Shown piece by piece: positions 35,832-46,148 of a DNA stretch of 64,000 nucleotides. Numbering within the stretch: position 1 is the first letter of the stretch; each line of letters starts with the position of its first letter. The stretch lies in NCBI GenBank assembly GCA_014898425.1, contig RCSZ01000016.1, forward strand, positions 744,001-808,000, read 5' to 3'. The translations under genes and the position numbers were made by a program. This DNA is from Botryotinia globosa (taxonomy: Eukaryota; Ascomycota; Leotiomycetes; Helotiales; Sclerotiniaceae). The notes beneath the pieces were generated by a model. It ran no database searches. It was not told where the DNA came from and was given only the letters and a program-made list of their open reading frames with translations.

Positions 35832-37616
35832 TCATTGCGTACCCGATCTTCCCGATCTTCCAATCGTTCCGAAAACCGAGCTCAACTTCTTCTTGAGAGC
35901 TTTAGGGGAACCCTCGATTCTCTTGCCAATACTGGCGAATTTATCACTGGGTCCACTTGCCCGGCTTCCCTCTGTCTTGCATGATTGTTGGCTTTGGCAG
36001 GCACTGCCAACACTAAGAGTACCCGTAAGAGGGGCTCCACCGACAGAACTAGCTTCAGATTTGCGAGATTGTGATTTGGAACCTGGAGTACTACTGCTGC
36101 CATCACTGGGATCATGGCTTGAGCTACTCGAGGATTCAAGACAACCAGATTCAGATTGTGTAGTTTTAAGAGGAGTCAGAGAAGGAGTATCTTGGAGAGA
36201 GAAGAGAACACGAGAGTCGGTATTTTTTGGTGGAGGAACATAAAAACTTTTGTAAGGATAGCTCTTGGCAGCTTCGAGTGGTGACAATGGAGATTGGCTC
36301 ATGGAACCTCTATTGGAATTATGGGTCTTGTTGATCTCCTGATTGATCTTGAAGTAGTCCGAGCCTTCATCAGATTTGAGAAGAGGAGAGGATGGACTAG
36401 GTTCAATACCCTGGGAACATAAAATGTTCTTCAAGCACTTTAAAGAAACTGCTTCGTCGTGAAGGTTGGGAGCAGTTGGAGATTGATATGTTTGTGGAAT
36501 TGGCGTGCTGCGGAACGGAGCAGGATCCTTCTTGGATGAGGGAGAAGCCTTCTTGTAGTCATCATTCCAGAACTGGTTCTCAAATTCATCAAGGCTAAGT
36601 TTGTCAACCATGAACGAGTCGTCAACGTCAGAGGAAAAGTCTTGTTGGATGCAAGACCCGTCAACCAGCTTCGTATGTGACTTCCCAATGATCTTTTCCT
36701 CATCTTCATAAGGGATACTGTCAATATCTTCAATTCTCATTGAAATGCCTTGTTTCTGAAAGGAAACTTGTAACTGCAGCTTCTGGAAAGTTTTGACAAA
36801 ATTATCTTGCTCAATCTTGTCCATCCATTCAAAAGACTCTAGATACTCTTGAGTCAGCTCAAATGGAGAAATACCCGCGTTTGAAAGCTTTTGACGTGCA
36901 GCGCCCGCTTTTTGAAGTGCTCTTCTATGTAGAATTGGAATGTTGGTATCCATCCATTTAGTCGTATCATTACCCTGACTTAACACCAACTTTACAAATT
37001 CATCTTCTGTAAGATAGGTTGGATGAAGACCTTTTGGTACAAGAATTTCCCAGGCACAGTTCCAAAGAGGTCCTTTGCGTACAGCGTATTCGTGTCTCGC
37101 CGAATTTGAGTTAACAGTAGTGATAAGTTGACTATAATAGACGTGCTGATCTGCGTAGTCGAACTCATCGATGTCAGTGAAAGAATGTGCGTCGAGGTTA
37201 ATCGCAGTGGATGGTGTCTTGAGTCTCATTGGCAACACAATCATATCTTCAAAGTTGAGACGGAAGTCCGATGACTGTCTTCGAAGATTGTAATCCGAGG
37301 ATCCGTAGACCATGTCGGGATCTTGCTCATAAAGGTCAAAAGCCATACAATCATCATGATTGGGCGGTCCAACGGTGGGAGCGTCCACAGATTTTGTAAC
37401 ATTAGAAGATCTGCCATGTCCAGGAACTACGTTGCCTTTTTGACGGCGAGGCTTATGCGAAGGCGAAGCAGGCGTTGTTCGAGTATCCGCGCTGAGCTTC
37501 TTTGGAAGACAGGTAGATGGTGATTTGCCAGAAAAGGCTTCTCCATTGACGAAGTCATGATTTGCCCTTGAATGGCTTTTCATGTACAAGTAAGAATCTT
37601 CGCTGCCTTCTGCCAT
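35832..37616 (-). CDS. Uncharacterised fungal protein, Ser-rich C-terminus
   Basis: Single exon, 594 residues. I do not recognise the family. Residues about 90-290 look folded: MAFDLYEQDPDMVYGSSDYN, DMIVLPMRLKTPS, EYAVRKGPLWNCAWEILVP, then a helical region FELTQEYLESFEWMDKIEQ. The remainder is disordered, rich in Ser, Pro and Lys, with many SP and TP sites (SQSPLSPLEAAK, DTPSLTPLKTT) that could be phosphorylated by proline-directed kinases. It ends in a basic patch SPKALKKKLSSVFGTIGRS. The ATG used is the first in frame. No introns were needed. A signalling or cytoskeletal role is possible but unsupported. Confidence 0.75.
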   Translation of the reverse strand: MAEGSEDSYLYMKSHSRANHDFVNGEAFSGKSPSTCLPKKLSADTRTTPASPSHKPRRQKGNVVPGHGRSSNVTKSVDAPTVGPPNHDDCMAFDLYEQDPDMVYGSSDYNLRRQSSDFRLNFEDMIVLPMRLKTPSTAINLDAHSFTDIDEFDYADQHVYYSQLITTVNSNSARHEYAVRKGPLWNCAWEILVPKGLHPTYLTEDEFVKLVLSQGNDTTKWMDTNIPILHRRALQKAGAARQKLSNAGISPFELTQEYLESFEWMDKIEQDNFVKTFQKLQLQVSFQKQGISMRIEDIDSIPYEDEEKIIGKSHTKLVDGSCIQQDFSSDVDDSFMVDKLSLDEFENQFWNDDYKKASPSSKKDPAPFRSTPIPQTYQSPTAPNLHDEAVSLKCLKNILCSQGIEPSPSSPLLKSDEGSDYFKINQEINKTHNSNRGSMSQSPLSPLEAAKSYPYKSFYVPPPKNTDSRVLFSLQDTPSLTPLKTTQSESGCLESSSSSSHDPSDGSSSTPGSKSQSRKSEASSVGGAPLTGTLSVGSACQSQQSCKTEGSRASGPSDKFASIGKRIEGSPKALKKKLSSVFGTIGRSGRSGTQ

Positions 37617-37888
37617 TGAAGCGTTCAGAGATCAGGATTGTATGAATATTGTAAAAGTCTTTCTCTATCCAATGCAAAGAAACTGCGTGAGGGATAGGAG
37701 ACGGAGTGAGATTAAAGTGCTGACAGTTGCACGACTGCTATTCCAGGATTGCAAATTGGTGAAATACTTGTTGTTGCATGATAAATATTATTTAAATGGA
37801 AAGAAAGTCTCAACATATAGAGCATGACATGCGCCTTCCTTGAAGTATTTGGTGCATGTCGACCAATCGAAGGCTCCTTCCACAACTC

Positions 37889-38138
37889 TTAATTCTTTTT
37901 CGCCAGAGGATCATTCGAACGAGGAAAGCCGATTCTTCTATATGACGTGTGTTATTGAATGGTCAAGAGGAATGGACGTCCAAACTACGTACCTGAATGC
38001 AGAATCGATTGTTTGCTGAGTGGTGCGTCCTTGCTCCTTTTCTTCCCTGTTGATACGGGTCACCGTTGCCCCTACTCCAATGAATATGGCAAAGATTGGA
38101 TCACCAACTCTAGATATGAGATATGTTGGAGAAGGCAT
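37889..38138 (-). CDS. nce101: Non-classical export protein NCE101-like microprotein
   Basis: Two exons (38138-37993 and 37937-37889) encode 64 residues. The start MPSPTYLISRVGDPIFAIFI matches the fungal NCE101 family: a short N-terminus, one membrane span (DPIFAIFIGVGATVTRI) and a charged tail (NREEKEQGRTTQQTIDSAF). The second exon supplies the ending RRIGFPRSNDPLAKKN, joined in phase 2 across a 55-nt intron with GTACGT donor and TATAG acceptor. Yeast Nce101 was named for leaderless export of reporter proteins; its real function is unclear. The gene is too small to stand out by length. It sits upstream of the Ser-rich gene on the same strand, 272 bp away. Confidence 0.85.
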
Positions 38139-38661
38139 GATGATGCTTTCACGTGTGATTTATTACGGTGTATGTATGGAAATTTTGTGTTTGTGGAAAG
38201 GTGATGATTAATAAATAAGTTGAAATTTGTGGATACAGAAACTCCCGGCTATTGCCGAGATGCCATAGCTCCTTCATGGAGGGGTAATAAATGATGAATG
38301 AAGTAAACCACGAGTCGTAGGGAAGCCATAAAATTCTACTATGTATTACTTTCTACCCAGATTTGTATGATATAATGAGACTTCTGGATTCCCAGAACAA
38401 GCTTATCAGACAATGAGAAGTGGGAGGCTCATAAAGTTCTATTCAACACCAGTGATTGACAGCAAAATTCGTAACAGCAATGATTTAGGTATCTATTCCG
38501 TTTATCATTGTCATTGTCATTTGAGTCGAGTGATTTGCCCTTCCATATATCGACTCCCAGCTATCTACAAGGAGGGTACAATATATGTCATTAAACGCCA
38601 GTTTTCCATCCCACCCGTCTTGGTATTATTACATTACGAGGCTCAATTGCGCACGAACATT
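38139..38661. other. Intergenic region
   Basis: About 520 bp between NCE101 and the end of GGC1, both minus strand. It contains a short TCATTG run near 38506-38522. No gene was seen; frames at 38413-38697 overlap the GGC1 3' end on the wrong strand. Confidence 0.55.
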
Positions 38662-39844
38662 CTATTTGGAAAGAGCGATATCAAAAGCAGGGATTAAAGT
38701 TTGTGCAAGCCAGAAAGAAAACACCAATTTTGGTCCAGTCATCAATAGCTATCAGACGTTAGTGACGTTACTTAACAATGGGTGAGATCCTAGCATACCT
38801 TTGGTGTTAAACCTTTGAAGAAACTAGTCATGCCCTCATTCTTCATCATGCTTGACACAATTCTGAAACCACTTTCTGGGTTCTCGAAGTTACGGTTTTG
38901 AATACGAGTCTTGATAACATCGAGAGGGGCAGATACGACAAGAGATGCAGAAGCACCGGCGATAGAAGCCACGAAGTTCTGGAACCAGGTGGCCTTATTG
39001 TAATCATTCAAATTGAAAAGGTATCCCTTAGCAAAGGCAGATCCTCCGAAGAGCTTTGAACTGTATTAGCAGCCGTCTAAGTAAAGAGGAGTAGTAGGGG
39101 AACTCACAGCAAAGGATCCTGGTGCGTTTCTTGCAGCGGTCCATTGCCAGCCTCTGTACAATCCAAACCCTTCATCTCTAACAATTCTGACAACACCTCG
39201 TCCTCTGAAAGCCTCAGGGTTTGTCTGACGCTTGATCTTGAGAACATCGAGGGGGAGGAGGACAATCTCTCCGATTCCAACAAGACTTCCTGCTACTGAA
39301 CTCATCATCGCCTTTCCAGTCTTTTTGCCAAATGTGTTTTCGAAAGTACTACCGTGGTGTGTAGTGAGATAGTCGCGAACAAATGGTTGCCCACCATACT
39401 TGTAGACTCTTTGTAGGACTTTGTATCCTGCAGCATATCCTAGACCCGGGAAGAGAGAAAAGAATTTGGTGCCGACAGATGCTGTTGCCTTGTCCTTGAA
39501 GATAACCTCTGCCAATTTGCCCTTGGTCTGCGGTGCAAGTAATTAGCATGATATGGTAGAAAAGTGCATTGATGGGGGGTTATACAGATCCCTGATTGCT
39601 CATCAATCTCTTTGCAATTGTGTCGACCTTTAATGGGTCAGTAAGTTCATTTTCAATGAGGGTTCTTGGTGCGTCTATACAGGATGGAAGACAGCAAGTT
39701 CAGCAATACCGGCAGATCCTACGCATAGTGTAAGTGATTGCTCGTATCTGAATTGATCCGAAGAAACTAACCTGAGCCCAACAATCTAGCCAATGTAGAC
39801 TCTGACTTATAGCCTTTAGAAGGCGACGCAGCAATTGGAGACAT
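38662..39844 (-). CDS. ggc1: Mitochondrial GTP/GDP carrier GGC1 (YHM1)
   Basis: Six exons on the minus strand (39844-39772, 39718-39681, 39627-39586, 39527-39108, 39053-38799, 38748-38662) encode 304 residues. This inner-membrane carrier imports GTP and exports GDP and affects mitochondrial iron balance in yeast. The three carrier signatures are present: HPVDTIAKR (formed across intron 2), LPLDVLKIK and APLDVIKTR. Distinctive GGC1 segments are FPGLGYAAGYKVLQRVYKYG and GWQWTAARNAPGSFALFGG. The last exon (LLMTGPKLVFSFWLAQTLIP) was recovered by splicing and completes helix 6. The five introns of 50-58 nt fragment the gene, with two exons of 38 and 42 nt. The start MSPIAASPSKGYK is the first ATG before ARLLGSG. 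Confidence 0.94.
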
Positions 39845-40545
39845 TATGGCGGTAATGATAAAATCAAATAGAAAATGCTTCAAAATCAACTAAATGAGTG
39901 AAGTATTTGTATTTGAAATTGTCCGAGGCTTCGAATTGTTCTATTCTTCAAAGATTGTGGAAATAGAAAAATATTTTGTCTGGTGTGATTCCCAAACTTT
40001 TTTTTTCTTTGGACCTTTAGAAAGCCCTTGTGAGTTGTCCGTGCGCACCAGGTACAATTATTATTAGCACGAAGCCAGTATAGTTTGCCGTGGGGTATGA
40101 AACATAAATTGCGAGACTGGTTGATAATATCTACCTATTAGATGATCAAGATAACAGGTGGGAATGCAGCCTTGGAGAGATTGATATCATTTGATAAGAC
40201 TTGAATGATCAACTATTTTTTTTAATAATACTCTCAAGGAGTTCCTGTTGTTGAGTGAAAGGTATTAGGTAATATTGTTTTGATTCAAGGGGGAATAAGC
40301 TGAAGCGAAACAATAGCATTATAAGCTTCACACCTACTTGCAATTTGCAAATTTGGAGAATATTTATCTAAGCAACTAATCTAGGCTACGAAATGAACCT
40401 ATGGTATCTCAAAGTAATGAGTCAACTGGAAATAACCATTGCTGCTCGACTATACTAGAACGCCTTTCTTTATGCAGTAGATAGCGCCGCCCCCAGTGTG
40501 AAAAATCAAGAACGCTAAAGCCCGAACCAAAACCATCCATACGAG
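39845..40545. other. Intergenic region
   Basis: About 700 bp between the GGC1 start and the RPC82 end. It is AT-rich with T runs at 39999-40008 and 40216-40225. No gene was seen. Confidence 0.55.
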
Positions 40546-42822
40546 TTAATAATCTTGAAATATGCCGACCAATTCGTCGAGTCTACAAATCTGTCCTAAC
40601 AAATCTTCCTCCTTCGCCCGAACCTCACGTAACTGGTTCATCTGTTCAGGTCGAAGAAAGGCCTCCTCTTGACCTTGAACATCTGTACGCTCTGATAATG
40701 CAATGATATCTGCTTTGCGTCGCTTCTCTACATCGAGTCGTTGAAGACATCTCGACATAGCCTTGTAAGTTCGATCCAACAAAAGCGAGGTAACTCGGTC
40801 TTCGTCACAAAACCACAAATGTATAGTACGCACAATCAAACGACCAGCATCCCTGGGAACTTCCTGAATATCAACCATACCGTGCATTTGCATATCCACA
40901 AGTGTAGTACGGGAGTCCTGCTGCTTGATCAACGCCAACTTGGCAATATGCTTTTCTTCAAGCTTTCCCATCTTCCTCATAACTCGTACGAGTCGATGTC
41001 CAATTTGGCCAAAATTCTCATATATAATGGAGTCGAGTTCGGATTCGCGAAGTCGGTCAATCACACGCTCAAAATCTACCGTCCATTCACCCATTTGCCG
41101 AGCACCACACTTTCGTAGTAGTTGGCAATCATCAGTGGCCAACAGTTGGAGATGGCTCATTACATGCATCATTCGGGCCTGGCGACTCTCTGTTGGGGGA
41201 GGAGATCTGTCTCGGTCTTTGAAAGTGACGGCTCGCTTGGTCGTGTTTGCTCCGGGTTGATCCGAAAATGGATCTTCGTCGACATCCATTGCATGCCCGT
41301 TTCCATTCGTGAAAGGCTTGTGATCATCTTCTGACTCCTCATCGGAACTCGCCGCTCCTTCTACTTCTGCTTCATCTTGAGCCTTTCTCTTTCTGCCATT
41401 CTGAAGTTTGTCAAGTCTAGAAGTATCGATATTTTGACTAGTAGCTTTGCCGATTCCAGTGGATACGTTGATTGTCTTACTTAAGGCATCAGTCAACTCT
41501 TGTGTTGTTATTATGATTGAAGGCCCATCAGCTTCATCCACAGCATCGTCGATTCTCGGGTCGGGTCGACATCTAGGTATCTGTTCTGCCATGAGTCGAA
41601 GAAGTTCCGCATAGATATACGATGTGGTTACACCAATACGGGAATTCGCAAGCTCAACAAGTCGTCGATTTCTCATAAAGACAGTACACTTCTCATGGTT
41701 GATACGCAAAACTAAATTTCCCTGAACATTATTGTTAGCATGCAATCCAGACAGACAGCCACAGAGAATGCAAAAGCCTCACATCAAGCCTGCTACTTTC
41801 GTCGTCGCCAAAGTCATACCCATTGGTTGCACCGCCATTGTGAGAAAGTCTTCTTCGTTTCGAGGCCGTGCCGTTCATATGGCCATTGGTAGATGAGCGA
41901 TTGTAACCAACGGGTTTCCAATTTGGAACCTGAGCTCTCAATTCTTGTAGCTGTCCTCGTATTCTCATCTTCAACTCGTCTTTTTGCTTCGTTCCTCTCG
42001 TGGATCCCCCATAACTATCCTGAAGAAGCGCCTTCTCAACCGCATTGTAACTATCTGTCGGACTTCGAAACATATTTTGGCCAACAGGTTGAATAAATCC
42101 TTCCTCCAGCAATTGGATCAATGTATGATTCAATTGCCCTGAGGTGTATGAATGAACACCATTGCCATTCGTCGCGCCATTGATTCCATTGCCATTGCCA
42201 TTGGCGTGTGGTTCGTGATGTTTGTTAAACTCTGCGATTATGTCGGATATTTTAGCGTGGCCCAAAAGTACCAATTGTCCCACAATCTCCGCCGCAACAG
42301 ACCCAAATCGTTCTTCCGCGATTTCTAAGATTTTCCCAGATCTAACCAACGCATACGCGGCATCGATATTTGCTTCATAATGGGTGTCACTGCCTTCTGA
42401 GTTATGGTATACCAAATTTTGGCGTACTAGGACTGTTAACCCAAGCTTTAATTGTCGCGTTGTGAGTTGAGTGTGTCGTTTGAGCGCATTCATAGGTAAT
42501 CTTCCCCGTCGAAGTAAAATAGTGAAAATGCGCTACATGATGTCAGACTCTACAACAGTAGAAATATTTTCTTCAGCCTTGTCATTTATGCAAGGCTTGG
42601 TTTAATATATTCTAGATAGACGGAGTGAGCGGTGGACTTACAGACGAAAGTTCTCCATAGATATCATCGACGAGCAATGAGCAAAGCTCGACTGCATGTT
42701 TGGACTGTCCATTGAGTCAGCTGGTTACAAGATAATTCGCAGTCTTGTAATATGTATCTTGATGCGAATAGCAGGCGACAGCAATGATTCTGACTTAAAG
42801 CAATTGAACTTACTTTGGACAT
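40546..42822 (-). CDS. rpc82: RNA polymerase III subunit RPC82 (C82/RPC3)
   Basis: Four exons (42822-42814, 42704-42642, 42532-41783, 41721-40546) encode 665 residues. C82 forms the initiation heterotrimer of Pol III with C34 and C31. The N-terminus HAVELCSLLVDDIYGELSSR and the following winged-helix segments (LPMNALKRHTQLTTRQLKLG) are typical. A Gly/Asn-rich linker (NGNGINGATNGNG) and an acidic Ser/Glu linker (SSDEESEDD) interrupt the helices, and the C-terminal coiled coil ends LGQICRLDELVGIFQDY. Exon 1 is just nine bases (Met-Ser-Lys); its intron (GTAAGT, GCTGAC branch, GGACAG acceptor) is convincing but the exon is too short to be certain. The gene is head-to-head with QCR2. Confidence 0.92.
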
Positions 42823-43183
42823 AATTTTTGTTGCTACTAGAGGATGAGATGATTTCAGTATCCCTAGAGCTTCCACAATTACTACCGATATTTCATTGAC
42901 AAAATGTAAGATGTTAATAAATGAAATTGTAGAATAGGTAGAAATTCCAGATTGTCGAATACTCAGATTATTACTTAGAAATTTTGAGGTGGGGGACCAA
43001 TTGTCGAATGGGCAAATCAAAATTGGAGGGGATTGAATTACACAAGACACTAAACTATATTTAGACTAGCTTGATTGTTCCGAGATCTTCCAGCGAAAAG
43101 AACTGTAGGATATTGGTCTTATTGAACGTCTTGATCTTCAAAAAATACCGAGTCTCCCCTCCTCATACCAATATATCCAAACA
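42823..43183. promoter_or_regulatory. Shared RPC82-QCR2 promoter region
   Basis: 361 bp separates the two divergent start codons. It is AT-rich. No specific motif is claimed. Confidence 0.5.
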
Positions 43184-44751
43184 ATGATCTCACGGTCGGC
43201 GATTGGAAGACATGCACAGCTTGCTGTTCGCAGGCAATGCTGTGCTCAGCCAGCTAATCGTCGTGGCCTTGCTGCCGTTTCCTCCGGATCGACTTCATTT
43301 TCATACGAATCATCTGATGTTGCTGGAGTTAAAGTCGCAAGCAGAGATGTTGCTGGAGCCACCACAAAACTTGCTGTCGTTGCCAAGGCTGGAACAAGAT
43401 ATCAGACTGCACCAGGTTTGACATCAGGCTTAGAGCGATTTGCATTCAAGGTAAACTTCAAACACGAGCACCAACTTTCGCATTTTATTGTATTGTGTAC
43501 GATACTGACTTATATTTGACAAATTAGAACACCTTGAAGCGATCCGCTCTCCGTATCTGTAGAGAATCTGAACTCTTGGGCGCACAATTGAACGCTTACC
43601 ACACCCGCGAGGCACTCGTCGTTGAGGCTAAGTTTCTTCGGGAGGATTTACCATACTTTACCGAGCTCCTTGGTGAAGTCATTTCCGCGACAAAGTATAC
43701 TTGTAAGTCTAGATTTGAGAAATATTCATAAGGGCGCCAACTGACTGTTCATAACAGCTCATGAATACCACGAAGAAGTCGAGCACCAGATTAAGTTGGG
43801 CCAAAAGAAACTCCTTGGAAGCGTATCCGAGCTCGCTATCAACTCAGCACACGGTGTTGCATTCCATAGAGGACTCGGAACACCTCTCTTCCCATCTTCA
43901 TCTACACCTCTCACAAAATACTTGAGCTCAGACTCTGTCAGCGAATTCTCAACCCAAGCATACTCAAAGCCAAACATCGCCGTTGTTGCAAATGGTGCCA
44001 GCCAGGCCGATTTATCGAAATGGGTAGGAGAGTTTTTTACTGATGCTCATGCCGGACAAGGTCTCTCTGGTCCAGGTGCCACTAAATACTATGGTGGTGA
44101 GGAACGTATTGCCCATGGCTCGGGTAATTCATTTGTTCTCGCTTTCCCTGGATCTAGTTCTTTTACAGCAGGAGAATCATACAAACCTGAATTCTCCGTC
44201 CTCGCATCTCTCCTCGGTGGAAAATCAAGCATCAAGTGGTCCACTGGATTCTCAATCTTATCCAAGGCTGCATCTTCATTCCCAGGAGCCAGCGCCACAG
44301 CTACTAACTTTGCTTACTCTGATGCTGGACTTTTGGCAATTCAATTTAATGGTTCTGCGTCTGCTGTTAGATCAGCTGCTATTGAGGCTGTCCAGGCCCT
44401 CAAGGCAATTTCTGAAGGCTCCATCAGTAAAGAAGATTTCACAAAGGCTGTCGCTAATGCCAAGTACAACGCATTGGAGGAAGGCCAAAACGTTGAGGCT
44501 GGTCTTGTCTTGACTGGTTCTGGACTTGTCCACGGCGGTAAGGCATTCCAAATCGACGAAGTTGGCAAGAGCGTCGAATCTGTCAGCATTGAGAAGTTGA
44601 AATCGGTATGTACCTCTTCATTACTCATACGACGCGATACTAATGTTTATTATAGGCTGCAAAGGCTATTTTGGAGGGCAAAGCTACAGTTTCGGCAGTT
44701 GGTGATCTTTATGTTCTTCCTTACGCAGAGGAGCTTGGTCTTTCAGTGTAA
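43184..44751 (+). CDS. qcr2: Cytochrome bc1 complex core protein 2 (QCR2)
   Basis: Four exons (43184-43450, 43528-43702, 43758-44605, 44656-44751) encode 461 residues. It is a structural core subunit of respiratory complex III on the matrix side. An Arg-rich presequence (MISRSAIGRHAQLAVRRQ, then RRGLA) targets mitochondria. The M16 peptidase fold is recognisable (VVAKAGTRYQTAPGLTSGLE, LPYFTELLGEVI, then a second M16 half). The zinc-binding HxxEH is replaced by RFAFKN, so it is catalytically dead, as expected for core 2. The last exon ends GDLYVLPYAEELGLSV. Introns are 50-77 nt. Confidence 0.95.
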
Positions 44752-44958
44752 AGCTAGATTTAAAGATGGGATAACGGGGTGTATTATCAAAAGCTCTTAG
44801 AGTGTATTGTAGATGTGATACTTGCTGTGAATATATGATTGATTTCCTTTGACGCGAATGAACCGGACATTGAGTGCCTATCAAATATAATTCTAAAGTG
44901 TTAGAAATCTTGTAGTCAGCCAGTTCTGCTCTGAGCAGGCCGGTTCGGAATATTATTA

Positions 44959-44966
44959 TCACGTGA
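44959..44966. promoter_or_regulatory. TCACGTGA E-box-type palindrome before ATP15
   Basis: A 10-bp palindrome ATCACGTGAT (44958-44967) lies 109 bp upstream of the ATP15 start and 207 bp after QCR2. CACGTG is recognised by bHLH factors such as Cbf1 in fungi. Regulation of ATP15 is inference. A CACGTG core also lies 143 bp before RPN8. Confidence 0.45.
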
Positions 44967-45075
44967 TCCCGGAAATTTCTCCATCTCTTCCCGCGCTCCA
45001 CGGAAGACCAAAGGCACGGCAGCAACCTCTCTTCAAATTACATCGTCCCGATTCACATATCCCTCATCTTACAAA

Positions 45076-45472
45076 ATGGCATTTGCGTGGAAAGCCTCAG
45101 GTCTCACGTATGTAGTCGCAGTTCCGCGGCCTCCTTGCAACTCTCTTGTTTGGCGCAATGGAAGGCATTGGGCATAGGGGAAGACTTTTACTGACGTATT
45201 TCTGGATTACAGCTACAACAAGTACTTGTCCGTCGCCGCACGAACTGTTCGAAGAAGTTTGAAAGATGACAAACGATTGGCTGCTGAGCGCAGAGGAGAG
45301 ATGGAATTGAGATTCGCCAAGTGGAACGTAAGTGACTCCTCGAGTCGCGGGGATTAAATTGAGGGAGGTTGACTAACGAGGATTATTGGAACAGAACGGC
45401 AAGCAAGGCGAAGTGAAGAACGTTGCGGATGCCAATGCAGCATCAATGGCAGAGGCTACTTCATCTTCTTGA
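45076..45472 (+). CDS. atp15: Mitochondrial ATP synthase epsilon subunit
   Basis: Three small exons (45076-45107, 45213-45327, 45395-45472) encode 74 residues. The sequence MAFAWKASGLTYNKYLSVAA, then RTVRRSLKDDKRL and ELRFAKWNNGKQGE, is the signature of the fungal F1 epsilon subunit (Atp15), part of the central stalk of ATP synthase. The N-terminal helix and the Tyr-Asn-Lys-Tyr turn are intact. All three exons are shorter than common ORF cut-offs, so the gene has to be spliced to be seen. Junctions: AC|C (phase 2) and AAC|AAC (phase 0). The tail is Ala/Ser-rich, slightly longer than in yeast. Confidence 0.92.
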
Positions 45473-46148
45473 ATATGAACACGGCACTTCTAAACGCTCC
45501 GGTGGGAGGAGGGGATAGAGCTGTGCGAGAAATGAATGGCAGTGTGGACTTGTACATCTGTATCATTCGGGGCTATTGAGCCAAGGCAATTGAAAAGTTT
45601 CATTACTCTCGCAAATGCTCCGGTCTATTCTATATTCTGCTTGATTCCATCTGGACGACTCGACATCTCCAAAGCAGTTTATATTAACATCTTTCATACT
45701 TATCACATGGAATGTTTGAACCCCCCGTAAACTCTGTTCGTGGTGTATTGAGGTGACAATATTATATAGTCTGGTCTAGTCATTATTCGTTCATCACGCT
45801 TGTCCTAGCACCTATTAAACCCATCACCCTAAAGTTGAAGATTATAATCAAGTAGCACAGCGGCGACATTGATGTGTGTGAAACAAGATTAAATATTTGA
45901 CGATCATCAAAATCATGAAATAGACTCAATACAATGTAAACAAATACTCCTCCAATGTTAAATACTAATTTTTTGTATTTTTCACTCATTGTCCTCTTGA
46001 ATATGAAATACTGCACTCATGCCACTTTCCGTAACAAGCGAGAACTCTACATATCTTTCTCGCAACATTGAAACGAAGGTGACGAATACTCCTCAAAAAA
46101 TATATTTCGATGCTTTGAGCGATCATTCACAACAGCTACGGTAGAGCC
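45473..46148. other. Intergenic region
   Basis: 675 bp between ATP15 and MAK10, both on the plus strand. No gene or repeat was recognised. Confidence 0.55.

Noticed and set aside
31023..45472. A functional mitochondrial gene cluster (HEM13, GGC1, QCR2, ATP15)
   Set aside because: The genes are interspersed with ATG8, RPC82 and others on both strands, and such genes are numerous, so chance grouping is adequate.
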